DNA of 64,000 nt from Synechocystis salina LEGE 00031. GTDB taxonomy: Bacteria; Cyanobacteriota; Cyanobacteriia; Cyanobacteriales; Microcystaceae. The notes beneath the pieces are model-generated. The model made no database searches, was not told the origin of the DNA, and saw only the letters and a program-made list of their open reading frames with translations. This document shows, piece after piece, positions 44,594 to 54,105 of the stretch. A program made the translations under genes and the position numbers. Positions within the stretch are counted from its first letter, which is position 1, and each line of letters begins with the position of its first letter. The stretch covers positions 1 through 64,000 of the forward strand of contig NZ_JADEVV010000017.1 in the NCBI RefSeq assembly GCF_015207985.1. The letters are read 5' to 3'.

Positions 44594-46441
44594 TTAATCC
44601 AACTCAAATTCATCTTGCCACTGTTGGTCTTGGGGCCGTTGGGGCTGGGGCGTTTTAGCTAAAACGAAATTTTCCAACACTAAGTAATCCATTTCCGTCC
44701 GCATAAAGCAACGGTAGGCATCCTCTGGGGTGCAAACAATGGGTTCTCCCCGCACGTTGAAAGAAGTGTTGACCAGAACCCCACAGCCAGTTAACGCTTC
44801 AAATGCCTGCAGCAACTGATAATAGCGGGGATTAGTGTCCGGGTGGACGGTTTGAATACGGGCAGAATTATCCACGTGGGTAATGGCGGGGAGCTGGGAG
44901 CGGGGAATGTTTAACTTTTCGATGCCAAATAATTGCTCCTGCTCTGGGGTCAGCGGCAAACGCAGTTCTTCCTGCACATCGGCCACAATCAACATGTAGG
45001 GACTGGGCTGGTCCAAGACAAAATAATCCCCTACTTTTTCCGCCAACACCGAGGGAGCAAAGGGTCGAAAAGATTCCCGGTATTTAATTTTCAAATTCAT
45101 CACCGATTGCATGGTGGTATTGCGTGGATCCCCCAGGATCGACCTTCCCCCCAAAGCCCTGGGACCAAATTCCATGCGCCCTTGGAACCACCCCACCACA
45201 TTGCCTCCGGCGAGGATATGGGCCACTTTGTCGAATAAATCCCCATCAGGATAATAGTCGTACACAGCTTCCACGGCAGGGTCTTTGAGATAGGCTTCAA
45301 TGTCTTCGTTACTGAAACGGGGTCCTAGGTAGGAACCGGCCATGGCATCGGGCTGGTGCGCCGTCCTGTCGTTTTGTAAATACTGGTACCACACCGAAAG
45401 GGCAGAACCGATCGCCCCCCCTGCATCCCCAGCGGCGGGTTGAATCCAAATATTTTTAAATTTGCCTTCCCGCAGTAAACGACCATTGGCCACACAGTTG
45501 AGGGCGACCCCCCCAGCTAAACAAAGATTTTCTAAACCGAGTTCTTCATACACCGTATTACCGAGGCGCAGCACCACTTCCTCTGTCACCACCTGAATGG
45601 AGGCGGCAATGTCCATTTCCCGCTGGGTTAAAGGACTCTCTGGCGATCGCCGGGGCGCACCAAACAGGTCGGCAAACTTTTTATTGGTCATGGTTAGACC
45701 GGTGGCATAGTTGAAATAGGCCATGTTGAGACGAAAGGTTCCGTCTGCCTTGAGATCCAATAAGTTGTCTAAAATTAGGTCCACATATTTGGGTTCACCG
45801 TAGGGAGCCAAACCCATGAGCTTATACTCGCCGGAATTAACCTTAAAACCCGTGTAGTAGGTAAAAGCAGAGTAAAGCAGACCGAGGGAATGGGGAAAGT
45901 GAATCTCCCAATGGGGTGTTAACTGGTTACCGTGGCCAGACCAAAGGGAAGTGGTGGCCCATTCCCCTACCCCATCCATACACAACACGGCGGCTTCGGT
46001 GAAAGGGCTGGGGAAAAAGGCAGAGGCGGCGTGGGATTGGTGATGCTCGTTAAAAAGCAAGGGGGGCAGCTCTTTAGTCTGACAGTCGCCCAGTTCCGCC
46101 AGAGCTTTTTTCAACACAGTCTTGAGATAAAGTTTTTCCTGCAACCAAGCGGACATGGCCGCAATGAAAGACCGCAGTCCCCTAGGAGCAAAAGCTAAGT
46201 AAGTTTCCAATAACCGTTCAAAGGTCACCAAGGGTTTTTCGTAAAAAACAATGTAATCCACTTCCTGGAGGCTAATTCCTCCTTCGGCAAGGCAGTAGTT
46301 GATACCCTGGGAGGGAAAAGCAGCATCGTGTTTTTTGCGGGTAAATCGTTCTTCCTGCACCGCCGCCACAATAACGCCATCTTTTACTAAAGCTGCCGCA
46401 CTGTCGTGGTAATAAGCAGAAATGCCAAGAATGTGAGTCAC
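44594..46441 (-). CDS. NodU/CmcH-type carbamoyltransferase
   Basis: A 615-residue protein starting at GTG 46441. The N-terminal Kae1-like domain carries ISAYYHDSAAALV, HHQSHAASAFF (metal His) and CMDGVGEW, and the C-terminal TobZ/NodU domain shows GRMEFGPRALGGRSILGDPR and LVNTSFNVRGEPIVCTPEDA. These enzymes make carbamoyl adenylate from carbamoyl phosphate and transfer it to sugars or antibiotics (nodulation factor, cephamycin, tobramycin). The acceptor here is unknown; the surface-glycan genes in this window are suggestive but not adjacent. Matches sll1178. Confidence 0.93.
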   Translation of the reverse strand: MTHILGISAYYHDSAAALVKDGVIVAAVQEERFTRKKHDAAFPSQGINYCLAEGGISLQEVDYIVFYEKPLVTFERLLETYLAFAPRGLRSFIAAMSAWLQEKLYLKTVLKKALAELGDCQTKELPPLLFNEHHQSHAASAFFPSPFTEAAVLCMDGVGEWATTSLWSGHGNQLTPHWEIHFPHSLGLLYSAFTYYTGFKVNSGEYKLMGLAPYGEPKYVDLILDNLLDLKADGTFRLNMAYFNYATGLTMTNKKFADLFGAPRRSPESPLTQREMDIAASIQVVTEEVVLRLGNTVYEELGLENLCLAGGVALNCVANGRLLREGKFKNIWIQPAAGDAGGAIGSALSVWYQYLQNDRTAHQPDAMAGSYLGPRFSNEDIEAYLKDPAVEAVYDYYPDGDLFDKVAHILAGGNVVGWFQGRMEFGPRALGGRSILGDPRNTTMQSVMNLKIKYRESFRPFAPSVLAEKVGDYFVLDQPSPYMLIVADVQEELRLPLTPEQEQLFGIEKLNIPRSQLPAITHVDNSARIQTVHPDTNPRYYQLLQAFEALTGCGVLVNTSFNVRGEPIVCTPEDAYRCFMRTEMDYLVLENFVLAKTPQPQRPQDQQWQDEFELD

Positions 46442-46472
46442 GTTAAACTATCCTGACCAAAGGGAACACTAA

Positions 46473-46502
46473 TGTCACTGTCAATTCGTTGCCTCGTATA
46501 AT
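46473..46502 (+). promoter_or_regulatory. Candidate promoter for the DUF2808-ftsW unit
   Basis: A perfect -10 TATAAT (46497-46502) with a weak -35 TGTCAC (46473-46478) at 18 bp spacing, about 70 bp before the DUF2808 ATG. Confidence 0.4.
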
Positions 46503-46570
46503 AACTTGGGTTGGGAACTAGACCGATCGCCAATTCGTTTATCTTTGATCAGGAGTCAGGACCATAGGCC

Positions 46571-47128
46571 ATGCTGAAAAATTTCTACTCGCTGTTGGGC
46601 ACCCTAGTGGGGATGGGGTTAGTTCTTTCCCCGGCGATCGTTGTCCAAGCACAAACGGATCCGTTCCCCGCCAATGCCACCTTTTTCACCGGTACTCCCC
46701 CCAGTTTGGCCGATGTGGATGCCAGCTTCAACGGCGTTAATATTCCCAACAGCAGGTATTTCTTTAGTATTAGTCTACCTGCGGGGGAAATTGAGCCCCT
46801 CGGCAAAGTGGTGCTGCATCAACAACCCAATCCTTCTCCCATTAGCCTGGATTTAAGCCAAACGGAAGTATTTTTGGGCATGCCCTCCCAGCGGGGCAAC
46901 GACTTGTCCAGTTCTGCCGTTTCCACCAGTGGCGACTCCCAAACCATTGTGGTGCAATTTGATCCTCCCATTGCCCCCGGCAATACCGTCACTATCGCTT
47001 TGCTGGCGGAGCAAAACCCACAGGTGGAGGGGGTTTATCAATTTCGGGTGCAAGCTTTTCCCCCAGGGCCGGCCCCCGTTGGTTTGGATTTAGGGGTGGG
47101 GCGGTTACAATTTTACGAAAATCGCTAG
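46571..47128 (+). CDS. DUF2808 secreted protein
   Basis: A 185-residue protein with a signal peptide (LLGTLVGMGLVLSPAIVVQA, cleavage after QAQ or VQA). The mature part shows the DUF2808 pattern: an N-terminal RYFFSISLPAGEIEPLGKVVL, the segment VFLGMPSQRGNDL, the strand TIVVQFDPPIAPGNTVTIAL, and VYQFRVQAFPPGPAPVGLDLGVGRLQFYE at the end. These proteins are common in cyanobacteria, periplasmic or outer-membrane associated and of unknown function. The next gene starts 4 bp after its stop, so the two are co-transcribed. Corresponds to slr1266 by order. Confidence 0.85.
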   Translation: MLKNFYSLLGTLVGMGLVLSPAIVVQAQTDPFPANATFFTGTPPSLADVDASFNGVNIPNSRYFFSISLPAGEIEPLGKVVLHQQPNPSPISLDLSQTEVFLGMPSQRGNDLSSSAVSTSGDSQTIVVQFDPPIAPGNTVTIALLAEQNPQVEGVYQFRVQAFPPGPAPVGLDLGVGRLQFYENR

Positions 47129-47132
47129 CCCA

Positions 47133-48314
47133 ATGATCACCGCCGCCAATCTAATCCGAATCATTTTTCCCTTCTATGACCCTGAAGTACTGCGATGGTC
47201 GGGGGAAGCCCGTTTGATGCGGACTTTGTTTTTCGCCTGGATAGCGATCGGGGTGGTGGTGCTATTCTCTGCTTCCTATGCGGAAAGTCTGGATACCAGT
47301 GGCACGGGTCTGAGCATTATCCTCAAGCAAATTGCCTACCTCTGGCTGGGGCTAAATATTTTTAATTTTCTGGTGCGTCTGCCCCTACAGGTCTGTCTCA
47401 AGCTAGTGCCCTGGTTTCTAGTTGTAGTTTTACTGTTGATTTTTCTAACTAAAAGCGGCTTAGGGGTGGAAGTGAATGGGGCCCGTCGCTGGATTAGTTT
47501 AGGGCCAATCTTGATCCAACCGTCGGAGTTTATGAAGCCCTGTTTAGTGCTCCAGGCGGCTAATTTGTTTGGTAATTGGCATCGTTTTCCCTGGCGATCT
47601 CGCCTCATCTGGTTGGGCATTTTCGGGCTGACCCTGGGCAGTATTTTGCTCCAGCCCAACTTGAGCACCACCGCCCTTTGTGGCATGGGTTTATGGCTGA
47701 TTGCCCTGGCCTCAGGTCTTCCCTGGGGTTATCTAATTTCCACTGCCCTATTGGGGATAATCACCGCTGTCACCAGTATCTCCATTCGGGACTATCAAAG
47801 GGCTAGGGTGACTTCTTTTCTGGACCCCTTTGCCGATCCAAGGGGCGATGGCTATCAATTGGTACAAAGTTTATACGCGATCGCCTCTGGGGGGATTTTA
47901 GGTCGAGGATTTGGCATGTCCCAGCAAAAATTATTTTATTTGCCCATACAAACCACAGATTTCATTTTTGCGGTCTTTGCGGAGGAATTTGGGCTGGTGG
48001 GTTGCGTTGCTTTTCTGCTTTTTCTCGGCTTATTTGCCACCATGGGACTGCGGGTAGCCATGCGTTGTCGCCATCGGGTCAAGCGGTTAATTGGGCTAGG
48101 GGTGGTAATTTTTCTAGTGGGCCAATCTTTGCTCAATATTGGCGTGGCCAGCGGCGCTCTACCCACCACCGGTTTGCCTCTGCCCTTTTTTAGCTATGGT
48201 GGCAGCTCCTGTCTATCAAGCTTGGTGCTGGCGGGGTTGCTGGTGCGAGTGGCGAGGGAAAGTAATGAAGCGGAAGTGATTCCCCTGACAACCAAAACTG
48301 CCCCGGCGGTTTAG
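47133..48314 (+). CDS. ftsW: FtsW/RodA-family peptidoglycan polymerase
   Basis: A 393-residue SEDS protein with about ten helices. SEDS proteins polymerise lipid II into glycan chains together with a class B PBP. Family segments are VNGARRWISLGPILIQPSEFMKPCL, LLQPNLSTTALCGMGLWLIALASGLPWGY, GYQLVQSLYAIASGGILGRGFG, TDFIFAVFAEEFGLVG (with the catalytic Asp) and LPLPFFSYGGSSCLSSLVLAGLL. The length and motif set match the FtsW branch as annotated for slr1267. It begins 4 bp after the DUF2808 stop. Confidence 0.93.
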   Translation: MITAANLIRIIFPFYDPEVLRWSGEARLMRTLFFAWIAIGVVVLFSASYAESLDTSGTGLSIILKQIAYLWLGLNIFNFLVRLPLQVCLKLVPWFLVVVLLLIFLTKSGLGVEVNGARRWISLGPILIQPSEFMKPCLVLQAANLFGNWHRFPWRSRLIWLGIFGLTLGSILLQPNLSTTALCGMGLWLIALASGLPWGYLISTALLGIITAVTSISIRDYQRARVTSFLDPFADPRGDGYQLVQSLYAIASGGILGRGFGMSQQKLFYLPIQTTDFIFAVFAEEFGLVGCVAFLLFLGLFATMGLRVAMRCRHRVKRLIGLGVVIFLVGQSLLNIGVASGALPTTGLPLPFFSYGGSSCLSSLVLAGLLVRVARESNEAEVIPLTTKTAPAV

Positions 48315-48344
48315 GTTTAATTTTCGATTTTTATTCAAACTGCT

Positions 48345-49898
48345 ATGGCGGATAAAACCATTGGGGTGGTGGCGGCGGGCCATGCCCAAACAGCGGAAGC
48401 GGGCAAACGCATGCTGGAAGAGGGGGGCAATGCCTTCGATGCGGCGATCGCCTCGGTGTTGGCGGCCTGTGTGGTGGAATCGGGTTTAACTTCCCTGGGA
48501 GGAGGGGGTTTTTTGTTGGCCCAGACCGCGGCTAAGAAAAGTTACCTGTTCGACTTCTTTTGCCAAACACCCCTAGTCAATCCCGGGGAAAAAGCAGTGG
48601 ACTTCTACCCCGTGGCCCTCAACTTTGGGGGAGCTTGGCAAACTTTCCACATTGGCAAAGGGGCGATCGCCGTGCCGGGGATGGTGGCGGGGCTGTTTAC
48701 GGTACACAGGAAACTGGGGCGCTTACCTTTCAAGGCCTTGATTGAACCAGCGGTGCAATATGCTCGCCAGGGGTTTACCCTCAACCGTTTCAATGATTTT
48801 ACCAATCGCCTGTTGGAGCCGATTCTGACCCAACAGGAGGAAGGCAGACAATTTTACGCCCCCCAAGGAAAAATTCTCCGCCAAGGGGAAAAAGCCTATC
48901 TGCCCCAGTTTGCGGACGTGCTAGAACAATTGGCCCGCTACGGCCCTGATTGGTTTTATCGGGGAGAATTAACCGAGTGGGTGTTGGCATCTTTGGGGAA
49001 AGCCAGTGCCTTAACTGCCAAGGACTGGGCTGACTATCAAGTGACAATTCGTCCCCCCCTGCGGACCCAATATCGCCAACGGCAATTGTTAACAAATCCT
49101 CCCCCCAGTGCTGGGGGCATTCTGATTGCCTTTGCCTTGCAGTTGCTCGAAAAGTACGACCTAAGCCAATATCCGTTGGGTAGTGCGGCACAAATCCAAC
49201 TTTTTAGCCAGGTAATGGCCCTGAGCAACAGGGCTCGCCGGCAATACCTGGATGGCAATCTCCACTGCCAGGATATTGAGGCCAAATTTCTCGACGGCGA
49301 TCGCCTCTCTAAGCTGCAACCATCTTACCTGGCCAACAAATTGGGTAGCACCACCCACATTAGTGTTTTGGACGGGGAGGGCAATGCCGCTAGTTTAACC
49401 AGTTCCAATGGGGAGGGGTCGGGGCATTTTATTCCCGGCACAGGCATTATGCTGAACAATATGTTGGGGGAAGAAGACCTCAATCCCCAGGGATTTTACC
49501 AATGGCAACCGGGGCAACGTTTATCATCGATGATGGCCCCCACTATCCTTTTGGATCAGGAACAACCCCAGTTAGTTTTGGGGTCAGGGGGATCAAATCG
49601 TATTCGCAGTGCCATTTTGCAGGTGGTCTGCCATCACCTGGATTACCAATTACCGTTAACTAAAGCGGTGGGGCAGGGACGTATCCATTGGGAAGCCCAC
49701 AAATTGGATTTGGAGCCAACCCCTGTGGCTGACATTCTGGCCCAACTGCAATTTGACGATGATACCGAGAGTACCCTCTGGACAGAACAAAATATGTTTT
49801 TTGGGGGAGTCCATGGGGTTGCCATCACTAGCGCTGGGACCCTGGAAGGGGTTGGGGATCCCCGGCGATCGGGGGCCGTAGCCTACAGTGTCGAATAA
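48345..49898 (+). CDS. ggt: Gamma-glutamyltransferase
   Basis: A 517-residue Ntn-hydrolase that cleaves gamma-glutamyl bonds of glutathione and transfers the group. The large subunit part includes [30 protein letters not shown] and [17 protein letters not shown]. The autocleavage Thr begins the small subunit in [23 protein letters not shown], followed by [15 protein letters not shown] and the [17 protein letters not shown] substrate loop. The signal peptide usual in proteobacterial GGT is absent: the protein starts [20 protein letters not shown], so it is probably cytosolic. Matches slr1269. In the gene order one would expect slr1268 before it; no such gene is seen here. Confidence 0.92.
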   Translation: MADKTIGVVAAGHAQTAEAGKRMLEEGGNAFDAAIASVLAACVVESGLTSLGGGGFLLAQTAAKKSYLFDFFCQTPLVNPGEKAVDFYPVALNFGGAWQTFHIGKGAIAVPGMVAGLFTVHRKLGRLPFKALIEPAVQYARQGFTLNRFNDFTNRLLEPILTQQEEGRQFYAPQGKILRQGEKAYLPQFADVLEQLARYGPDWFYRGELTEWVLASLGKASALTAKDWADYQVTIRPPLRTQYRQRQLLTNPPPSAGGILIAFALQLLEKYDLSQYPLGSAAQIQLFSQVMALSNRARRQYLDGNLHCQDIEAKFLDGDRLSKLQPSYLANKLGSTTHISVLDGEGNAASLTSSNGEGSGHFIPGTGIMLNNMLGEEDLNPQGFYQWQPGQRLSSMMAPTILLDQEQPQLVLGSGGSNRIRSAILQVVCHHLDYQLPLTKAVGQGRIHWEAHKLDLEPTPVADILAQLQFDDDTESTLWTEQNMFFGGVHGVAITSAGTLEGVGDPRRSGAVAYSVE

Positions 49899-49994
49899 CA
49901 TTGGTTACAATTCTTAGGGCAATGCGGTAAGTTATTTAGCGAACAGCGTTTCCCCCTTTTGCGATTACGGCTGAGTTGTCTGGTCACATTCCCA

Positions 49995-51584
49995 ATGAAA
50001 TCAATCCATCCGCTCAAATTTTGGTCTTCTTCCACTCTGTTGTTGCTACTCAGCACCAGCGTCGGTGTCTTTTTGCCCGGCTTCAGTGGCGGCCAGGGGA
50101 CGATCGTCGTGGCCCAAAGTCCTACTATTACTCCCGCTGAGACCCCCCTCCCATCTGTGGAGACAGGAACGGAGAGTAGCGCCAATGGGTTCGCTTTGCC
50201 TGAGTTACCCCCCGCCATGCCCGATGAGCGTTTGAATCCTTCTGGTAATCCCCTCATGTTTCCCACCAAACCCGACGAGGTGGATACCACGGTACGGCAG
50301 GCCATTACCTTGGACGAAGCTATTGCTTTGGCCCTTAGGAACAATGAACAGCTACAGGAGGCCAAGCTATCCCTGGAGCAACAAGAGGCTGGTTTAATGG
50401 CTGCCCGGGCGGCCCTCTACCCCAATTTAGATACAGATTTCACCTTTAGTCGGGATAGTAGTGCGGCGGCCGAAGCCAACAATGCCCTCATTGCCAACCA
50501 GGATCAAACCACCACCATCACCCCAGAATTACGCCCGGAAACCAGCACCAATGCGGTGGGTAATATTAACTTGACCTACAGTATCTATGCCGGTGGGGAA
50601 AGGAGTGCCCAAATTGCTAAGGCGGAGCAGTTGGTGCAAAACAGTCGCCTTCAAGTGGAAGTGGTGGCGGAACAAACCCGCTTTGAAGCTACGGATCGTT
50701 ACTATGCTCTCCAAGGGGCCGATGCTCAGGTGGCGATCGCCCAGGCTTCCGTGGAGGATGCTTCCCAGAGTTTACGGGATGCCCGCCTTCTGGAACAGGC
50801 TGGTTTAGGGACTCGTTTTGATGTGTTACGGGCGGAAGGGGATTTGGCCACTGCTAATGAAGCTTTAACCAGATCGATCGCTGATCAACGCAATGCCCGC
50901 CGCCGCCTGGCCCAACTGCTGAGTGTGGGGCAACGGGTGGAATTAACCGCTGCTGATGAAATTGTGGAAGCGGGGGATTGGAACTTACCCCTCGATGAAA
51001 GCATTGTGCAAGCTTACAAAAATCGAGCTGAATTAGAACAGCAATTAGTGCAAATTGAGGTGAGTGAACAGGACCGCTACATTGCCCTGGCGGCAATGAA
51101 ACCCAGGGTGGATTTTCTGGCTAATTACACCTACCAAAACAATTTCGATAGCAGTGCCGGGTTAGTGGATGGTTATTCCTTTGCCGCCCGGGTACGCTGG
51201 AACTTTTTTGACGGGGGAAGAGCATTGGCTGAAGCCCGCCGGGCCGATCGCCAAATGGACATTGCCAAAACCACCTTTGCTGAACAGAGAAATCAAATTC
51301 GCTTGGAGGTAGAGGAATCCTACTACACCCTAATCTCCAATAAAGAAAATATTGGTAGTACCCGCACCAACGTCATTCGTTTTGAAGAAGCTCTCCGTTT
51401 AGCCCGATTGCGTTTCCAGGCTGGGGTGGGGACCCAAACCGATGTTATTAATGCCCAACGTGATCTGGCCAACGCCCGGGGACGGTTCCTGCAGGCAATT
51501 ATTGGCTATAACCAGTCCTTGAACCAACTCCAGCGTTCCATTAGTAATTTGCCCAACAACCATCTCTTTGATATTCAACCCTAG
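49995..51584 (+). CDS. tolC: TolC-type outer-membrane factor
   Basis: A 529-residue outer-membrane export channel. A signal peptide (about 1-40, MKSIHPLKFWSSSTLLLLLSTSVGV) and a Pro/Thr-rich linker lead to the OEP domain (about 95-529), with two internal repeats: LDEAIALALRNNEQLQEAKLSL and LDESIVQAYKNRAELEQQLVQI, and long coiled-coil helices and strands (YSIYAGGERSAQI, RVRWNFFDGGRALAEARRA). ATG 49995 is preferred over TTG 49959. It should be the outer part of type I secretion with the HlyB/HlyD-like genes at 37-42 kb; in PCC 6803 slr1270 is the TolC for S-layer and other export. Confidence 0.93.
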   Translation: MKSIHPLKFWSSSTLLLLLSTSVGVFLPGFSGGQGTIVVAQSPTITPAETPLPSVETGTESSANGFALPELPPAMPDERLNPSGNPLMFPTKPDEVDTTVRQAITLDEAIALALRNNEQLQEAKLSLEQQEAGLMAARAALYPNLDTDFTFSRDSSAAAEANNALIANQDQTTTITPELRPETSTNAVGNINLTYSIYAGGERSAQIAKAEQLVQNSRLQVEVVAEQTRFEATDRYYALQGADAQVAIAQASVEDASQSLRDARLLEQAGLGTRFDVLRAEGDLATANEALTRSIADQRNARRRLAQLLSVGQRVELTAADEIVEAGDWNLPLDESIVQAYKNRAELEQQLVQIEVSEQDRYIALAAMKPRVDFLANYTYQNNFDSSAGLVDGYSFAARVRWNFFDGGRALAEARRADRQMDIAKTTFAEQRNQIRLEVEESYYTLISNKENIGSTRTNVIRFEEALRLARLRFQAGVGTQTDVINAQRDLANARGRFLQAIIGYNQSLNQLQRSISNLPNNHLFDIQP

Positions 51585-51716
51585 AGGGTATCTGCGAAAT
51601 CCCAATTTGCCTCTTAATTCTGCACAGCCAAACCCCCCAATGGTGGCAGATTTTTCCCATGTGACAGTCCAGGGGCATCATCTAAACCGGCCCTTTTTCC
51701 CAACCTAATTTTCCCT

Positions 51717-52457
51717 ATGGCCACCGACTTTGCTGAGCTAACACTGCAACAAGCGTTTGTTTTTGGCGTACCGGTACATCTGTGCAATGACTATGGCCAT
51801 TGGCTGGAAAATTGTCTTGCCCTTGGTCAAGGGGCCCACGTGGTTACCCTCAACTCGGAAATGGTGATGCTGGCCGAAAAAGAAGCGGCGGTGCAGCGAG
51901 TTATCCAGCGGGCGGAACTGGTTATTCCCGACGGGGCTGGGGTAACCATTTATTTGAAACTGGAAGGCATCGAGCAAAACCGTTGCCCTGGCATTGAACT
52001 GGCGGAAGCGATGGTGCGTCACATTGGCCGGAGTAAGAGGAATCAGGCGATCGCCTTTTATGGAGGGGCACCGGGCATTGCTGAGCTGGCGGCCCAACGT
52101 TGGCAAGGGGAATATCCAGGGTTGAAAATTTTGGCAAACCATGGCTTTTTAACTGAAGCGGAGCAGAAAGCTTGGCAACAAACCCTGGCCCAGGAGCAGC
52201 CCTGTCTAATTTTGGTCGGTTTGGGCGTTCCTCGGCAGGAGTATTGGATTCGGGACCACCGCCACCTTTGTCCCCAAGGGATTTGGATTGGGGTAGGGGG
52301 AAGTTTTGATGTGTGGTCTGGTACTAAGGAAAGGGCACCGGAATTTTTCTGTCGCTATAACCTGGAGTGGTTTTATCGGCTCTACCAAGAACCCTGGCGC
52401 TGGCGGCGGATGTTGGCCCTGCCTAAATTTTTCTTCCGCACCCTCATCCATCGGTGA
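51717..52457 (+). CDS. WecG/TagA/CpsF family glycosyltransferase
   Basis: A 246-residue GT26 glycosyltransferase. The family pattern is clear: VVTLNSEMVMLAEKE, VIPDGAGVTIYLK with the conserved Asp, PGIELAEAMVRHIG, IAFYGGAPGIAELAA, LILVGLGVPRQEYWI and GVGGSFDVWSGTKERAP, then a basic C-terminus (WFYRLYQEPWRWRRM). These enzymes add N-acetyl-hexosamine or mannosamine to lipid-linked sugars in capsule, teichoic acid or exopolysaccharide synthesis at the membrane. It follows tolC after 132 bp. Matches slr1271. Confidence 0.92.
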   Translation: MATDFAELTLQQAFVFGVPVHLCNDYGHWLENCLALGQGAHVVTLNSEMVMLAEKEAAVQRVIQRAELVIPDGAGVTIYLKLEGIEQNRCPGIELAEAMVRHIGRSKRNQAIAFYGGAPGIAELAAQRWQGEYPGLKILANHGFLTEAEQKAWQQTLAQEQPCLILVGLGVPRQEYWIRDHRHLCPQGIWIGVGGSFDVWSGTKERAPEFFCRYNLEWFYRLYQEPWRWRRMLALPKFFFRTLIHR

Positions 52458-52686
52458 TGTTTTAACCATAAATTTTGCTCCGGGGACGAAAAGGGGGAGA
52501 AATTGTGGATAAAGGTTACGCCTGGGGGAAATTGGGTTACATTTATTAGGTATCGCCGTCTAGATTGGTGTTGACTGGCAGGCGATCGCCCACACCTCCG
52601 GTTACGCTGACGAAATATTAAATTTTATTAACTTTTGCGGCTTATTTTCCAGTCCGTTGGTCATTTTGGTTGAGGAGTGTTCTGTG

Positions 52687-53451
52687 ATGATTAACCGATC
52701 GATGAAATCTTGTTTATTAGCGGCCCTAGGGGGATTGCTACTGGGGGGAATGGCCGCTCCGGCGATCGCCAACCCCGTTAGTATTGTCCCTGGTATGGCG
52801 GCCCCAGCCCCGGACAAAGAAACGGCCCAAGCCAACTATGACCAGAGTTACCAAGCCTATACAGAGCTTTTGGGGCAGGTCACCAGCATTAACCAGTTTC
52901 GGGACGTGTCCCCCAACAATTGGGCCTACGAAGCACTGCGGAATTTAGTCGATAACTACGGTTGTATTGTTGGTTACCCTGATAGAACTTTCCGTGGCGA
53001 TCGGGCTTTGACCCGCAACGAGTTTGCCGCCGGTTTGAGCGCCTGCCTAACTCAGTTGGAGGCAAGAATGTTGGCCTCCCGGCAACAATTGGGGCAGTTT
53101 ATGGAAGAAAAAGAAACATCCATCGCCGCTGGGGACACCCTGGAGAATGTTTTCACCCGAGCTTCCTACAATTCCACAGGGCGTTTTTACGACCTCACCA
53201 GTATTTCTGGACAAGCTAACAAAATTTTCGGTTGGCGCAGTTGGCCTGGCTCCTACTTTGACAACATGATTGCTGAAGACGCGGCAGTGGTGGAAGCTGT
53301 TTACCAAGATGCGTTGGAGCAACAAACCAGGGGCACCGTGATCCATACCAGGGACTTACCAGACCCCTTTAACCAGTCCCTGTTGGAAGATTGGTCTCAA
53401 TACACCCGCTTTGGGAATCCTCCTCTGCCCCCCACCGCCCCCGGTTTTTAA
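52687..53451 (+). CDS. SLH-domain secreted protein without porin barrel
   Basis: A 254-residue protein with signal peptide (MKSCLLAALGGLLLGGMAAPAIAN). An SLH domain (about 75-125) reads FRDVSPNNWAYEALRNLVDNYG followed by GYPDRTFRGDRALTRNEFAAGL, identical in layout to the N-terminus of the cyanobacterial major outer-membrane porins. A short helix follows, but no OprB barrel; the C-terminal 120 residues are different (TRASYNSTGRFYDLTS). SLH binds peptidoglycan-linked pyruvylated polymer. GAGGAG lies 9 nt before ATG 52687. It may tether the outer membrane. Matches slr1272. Confidence 0.85.
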   Translation: MINRSMKSCLLAALGGLLLGGMAAPAIANPVSIVPGMAAPAPDKETAQANYDQSYQAYTELLGQVTSINQFRDVSPNNWAYEALRNLVDNYGCIVGYPDRTFRGDRALTRNEFAAGLSACLTQLEARMLASRQQLGQFMEEKETSIAAGDTLENVFTRASYNSTGRFYDLTSISGQANKIFGWRSWPGSYFDNMIAEDAAVVEAVYQDALEQQTRGTVIHTRDLPDPFNQSLLEDWSQYTRFGNPPLPPTAPGF

Positions 53452-53480
53452 GGCATTAACGCTCGTTTTCCTCTGAATCT

Positions 53481-53921
53481 ATGTTTCTAACTGCTCTGCG
53501 GTCTTTTCTTGTCATCCTGGCCATAGCCGGTCTCTCCTTGGCGATCGCCATGCCCGCTTGGGCCTTGACTGAAGTACCCCTGACGGAAATTGACTACAAA
53601 CCCTGTCCGGCAGACCTAGCGGAAGGCAATGTGGGCAGTGGTTCGAGCAATCCGGCCAACTGCTTTTTAGTAACCGGCATTGCCAATAATCGGACGGGGA
53701 AAACAGTGTATGATGCCGACGTTTTTGGCCGTATCTACGATGCCAACCACGAACCGGCCATGCAAAATCGCACCCGCTTGGGTAACATTGCCGAAATTCC
53801 CCCAGGAAAAAGCAACTTTGAGGTGCGTATCAACGTGCCCGCCCAACAACCCCTACCTTTGCAGTTAGAACAGTTCAAAGCCTCGGGTTTTTCCGCTAAA
53901 ATCCGCGGCCAGGCACTGTAA
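53481..53921 (+). CDS. Secreted conserved hypothetical protein
   Basis: A 146-residue protein with a signal peptide (LVILAIAGLSLAIAMPAWA, cleavage after AWA). The mature part is a single predicted beta-sandwich: EVPLTEIDYKPCPADL, NCFLVTGIANNRTGKTVYDADVFGRIYDANHEP, GNIAEIPPGKSNFEVRINVPAQQP. This looks like a fibronectin-type or DUF3124-type periplasmic domain; the family is not certain. Two Cys may bridge. It starts 29 bp after the SLH gene and is probably co-transcribed. Matches slr1273 by order. Confidence 0.75.
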   Translation: MFLTALRSFLVILAIAGLSLAIAMPAWALTEVPLTEIDYKPCPADLAEGNVGSGSSNPANCFLVTGIANNRTGKTVYDADVFGRIYDANHEPAMQNRTRLGNIAEIPPGKSNFEVRINVPAQQPLPLQLEQFKASGFSAKIRGQAL

Positions 53922-53996
53922 ACTTTGTTGACTGGCCTCCGGTCAGATCTCAGCGGAGTTTTGATTGAGACTGAGTTAACACTTTGTTACTTGTTA

Positions 53997-54024
53997 TTGA
54001 CAGTGTTGGCCAGGACAGTACCAT
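53997..54024 (+). promoter_or_regulatory. Candidate promoter of the pilMNOQ operon
   Basis: A perfect -35 TTGACA (53997-54002), 16 bp, then TACCAT (54019-54024) as -10. It is about 80 bp before the pilM ATG. Confidence 0.4.
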
Positions 54025-54105
54025 AGACTGATAGATTTTTTCCACCTCCCACCCTTACTCCTTAATAATTTTGTTTTATCATCGCCAGCGGTTACCGCAA
54101 CCCCC

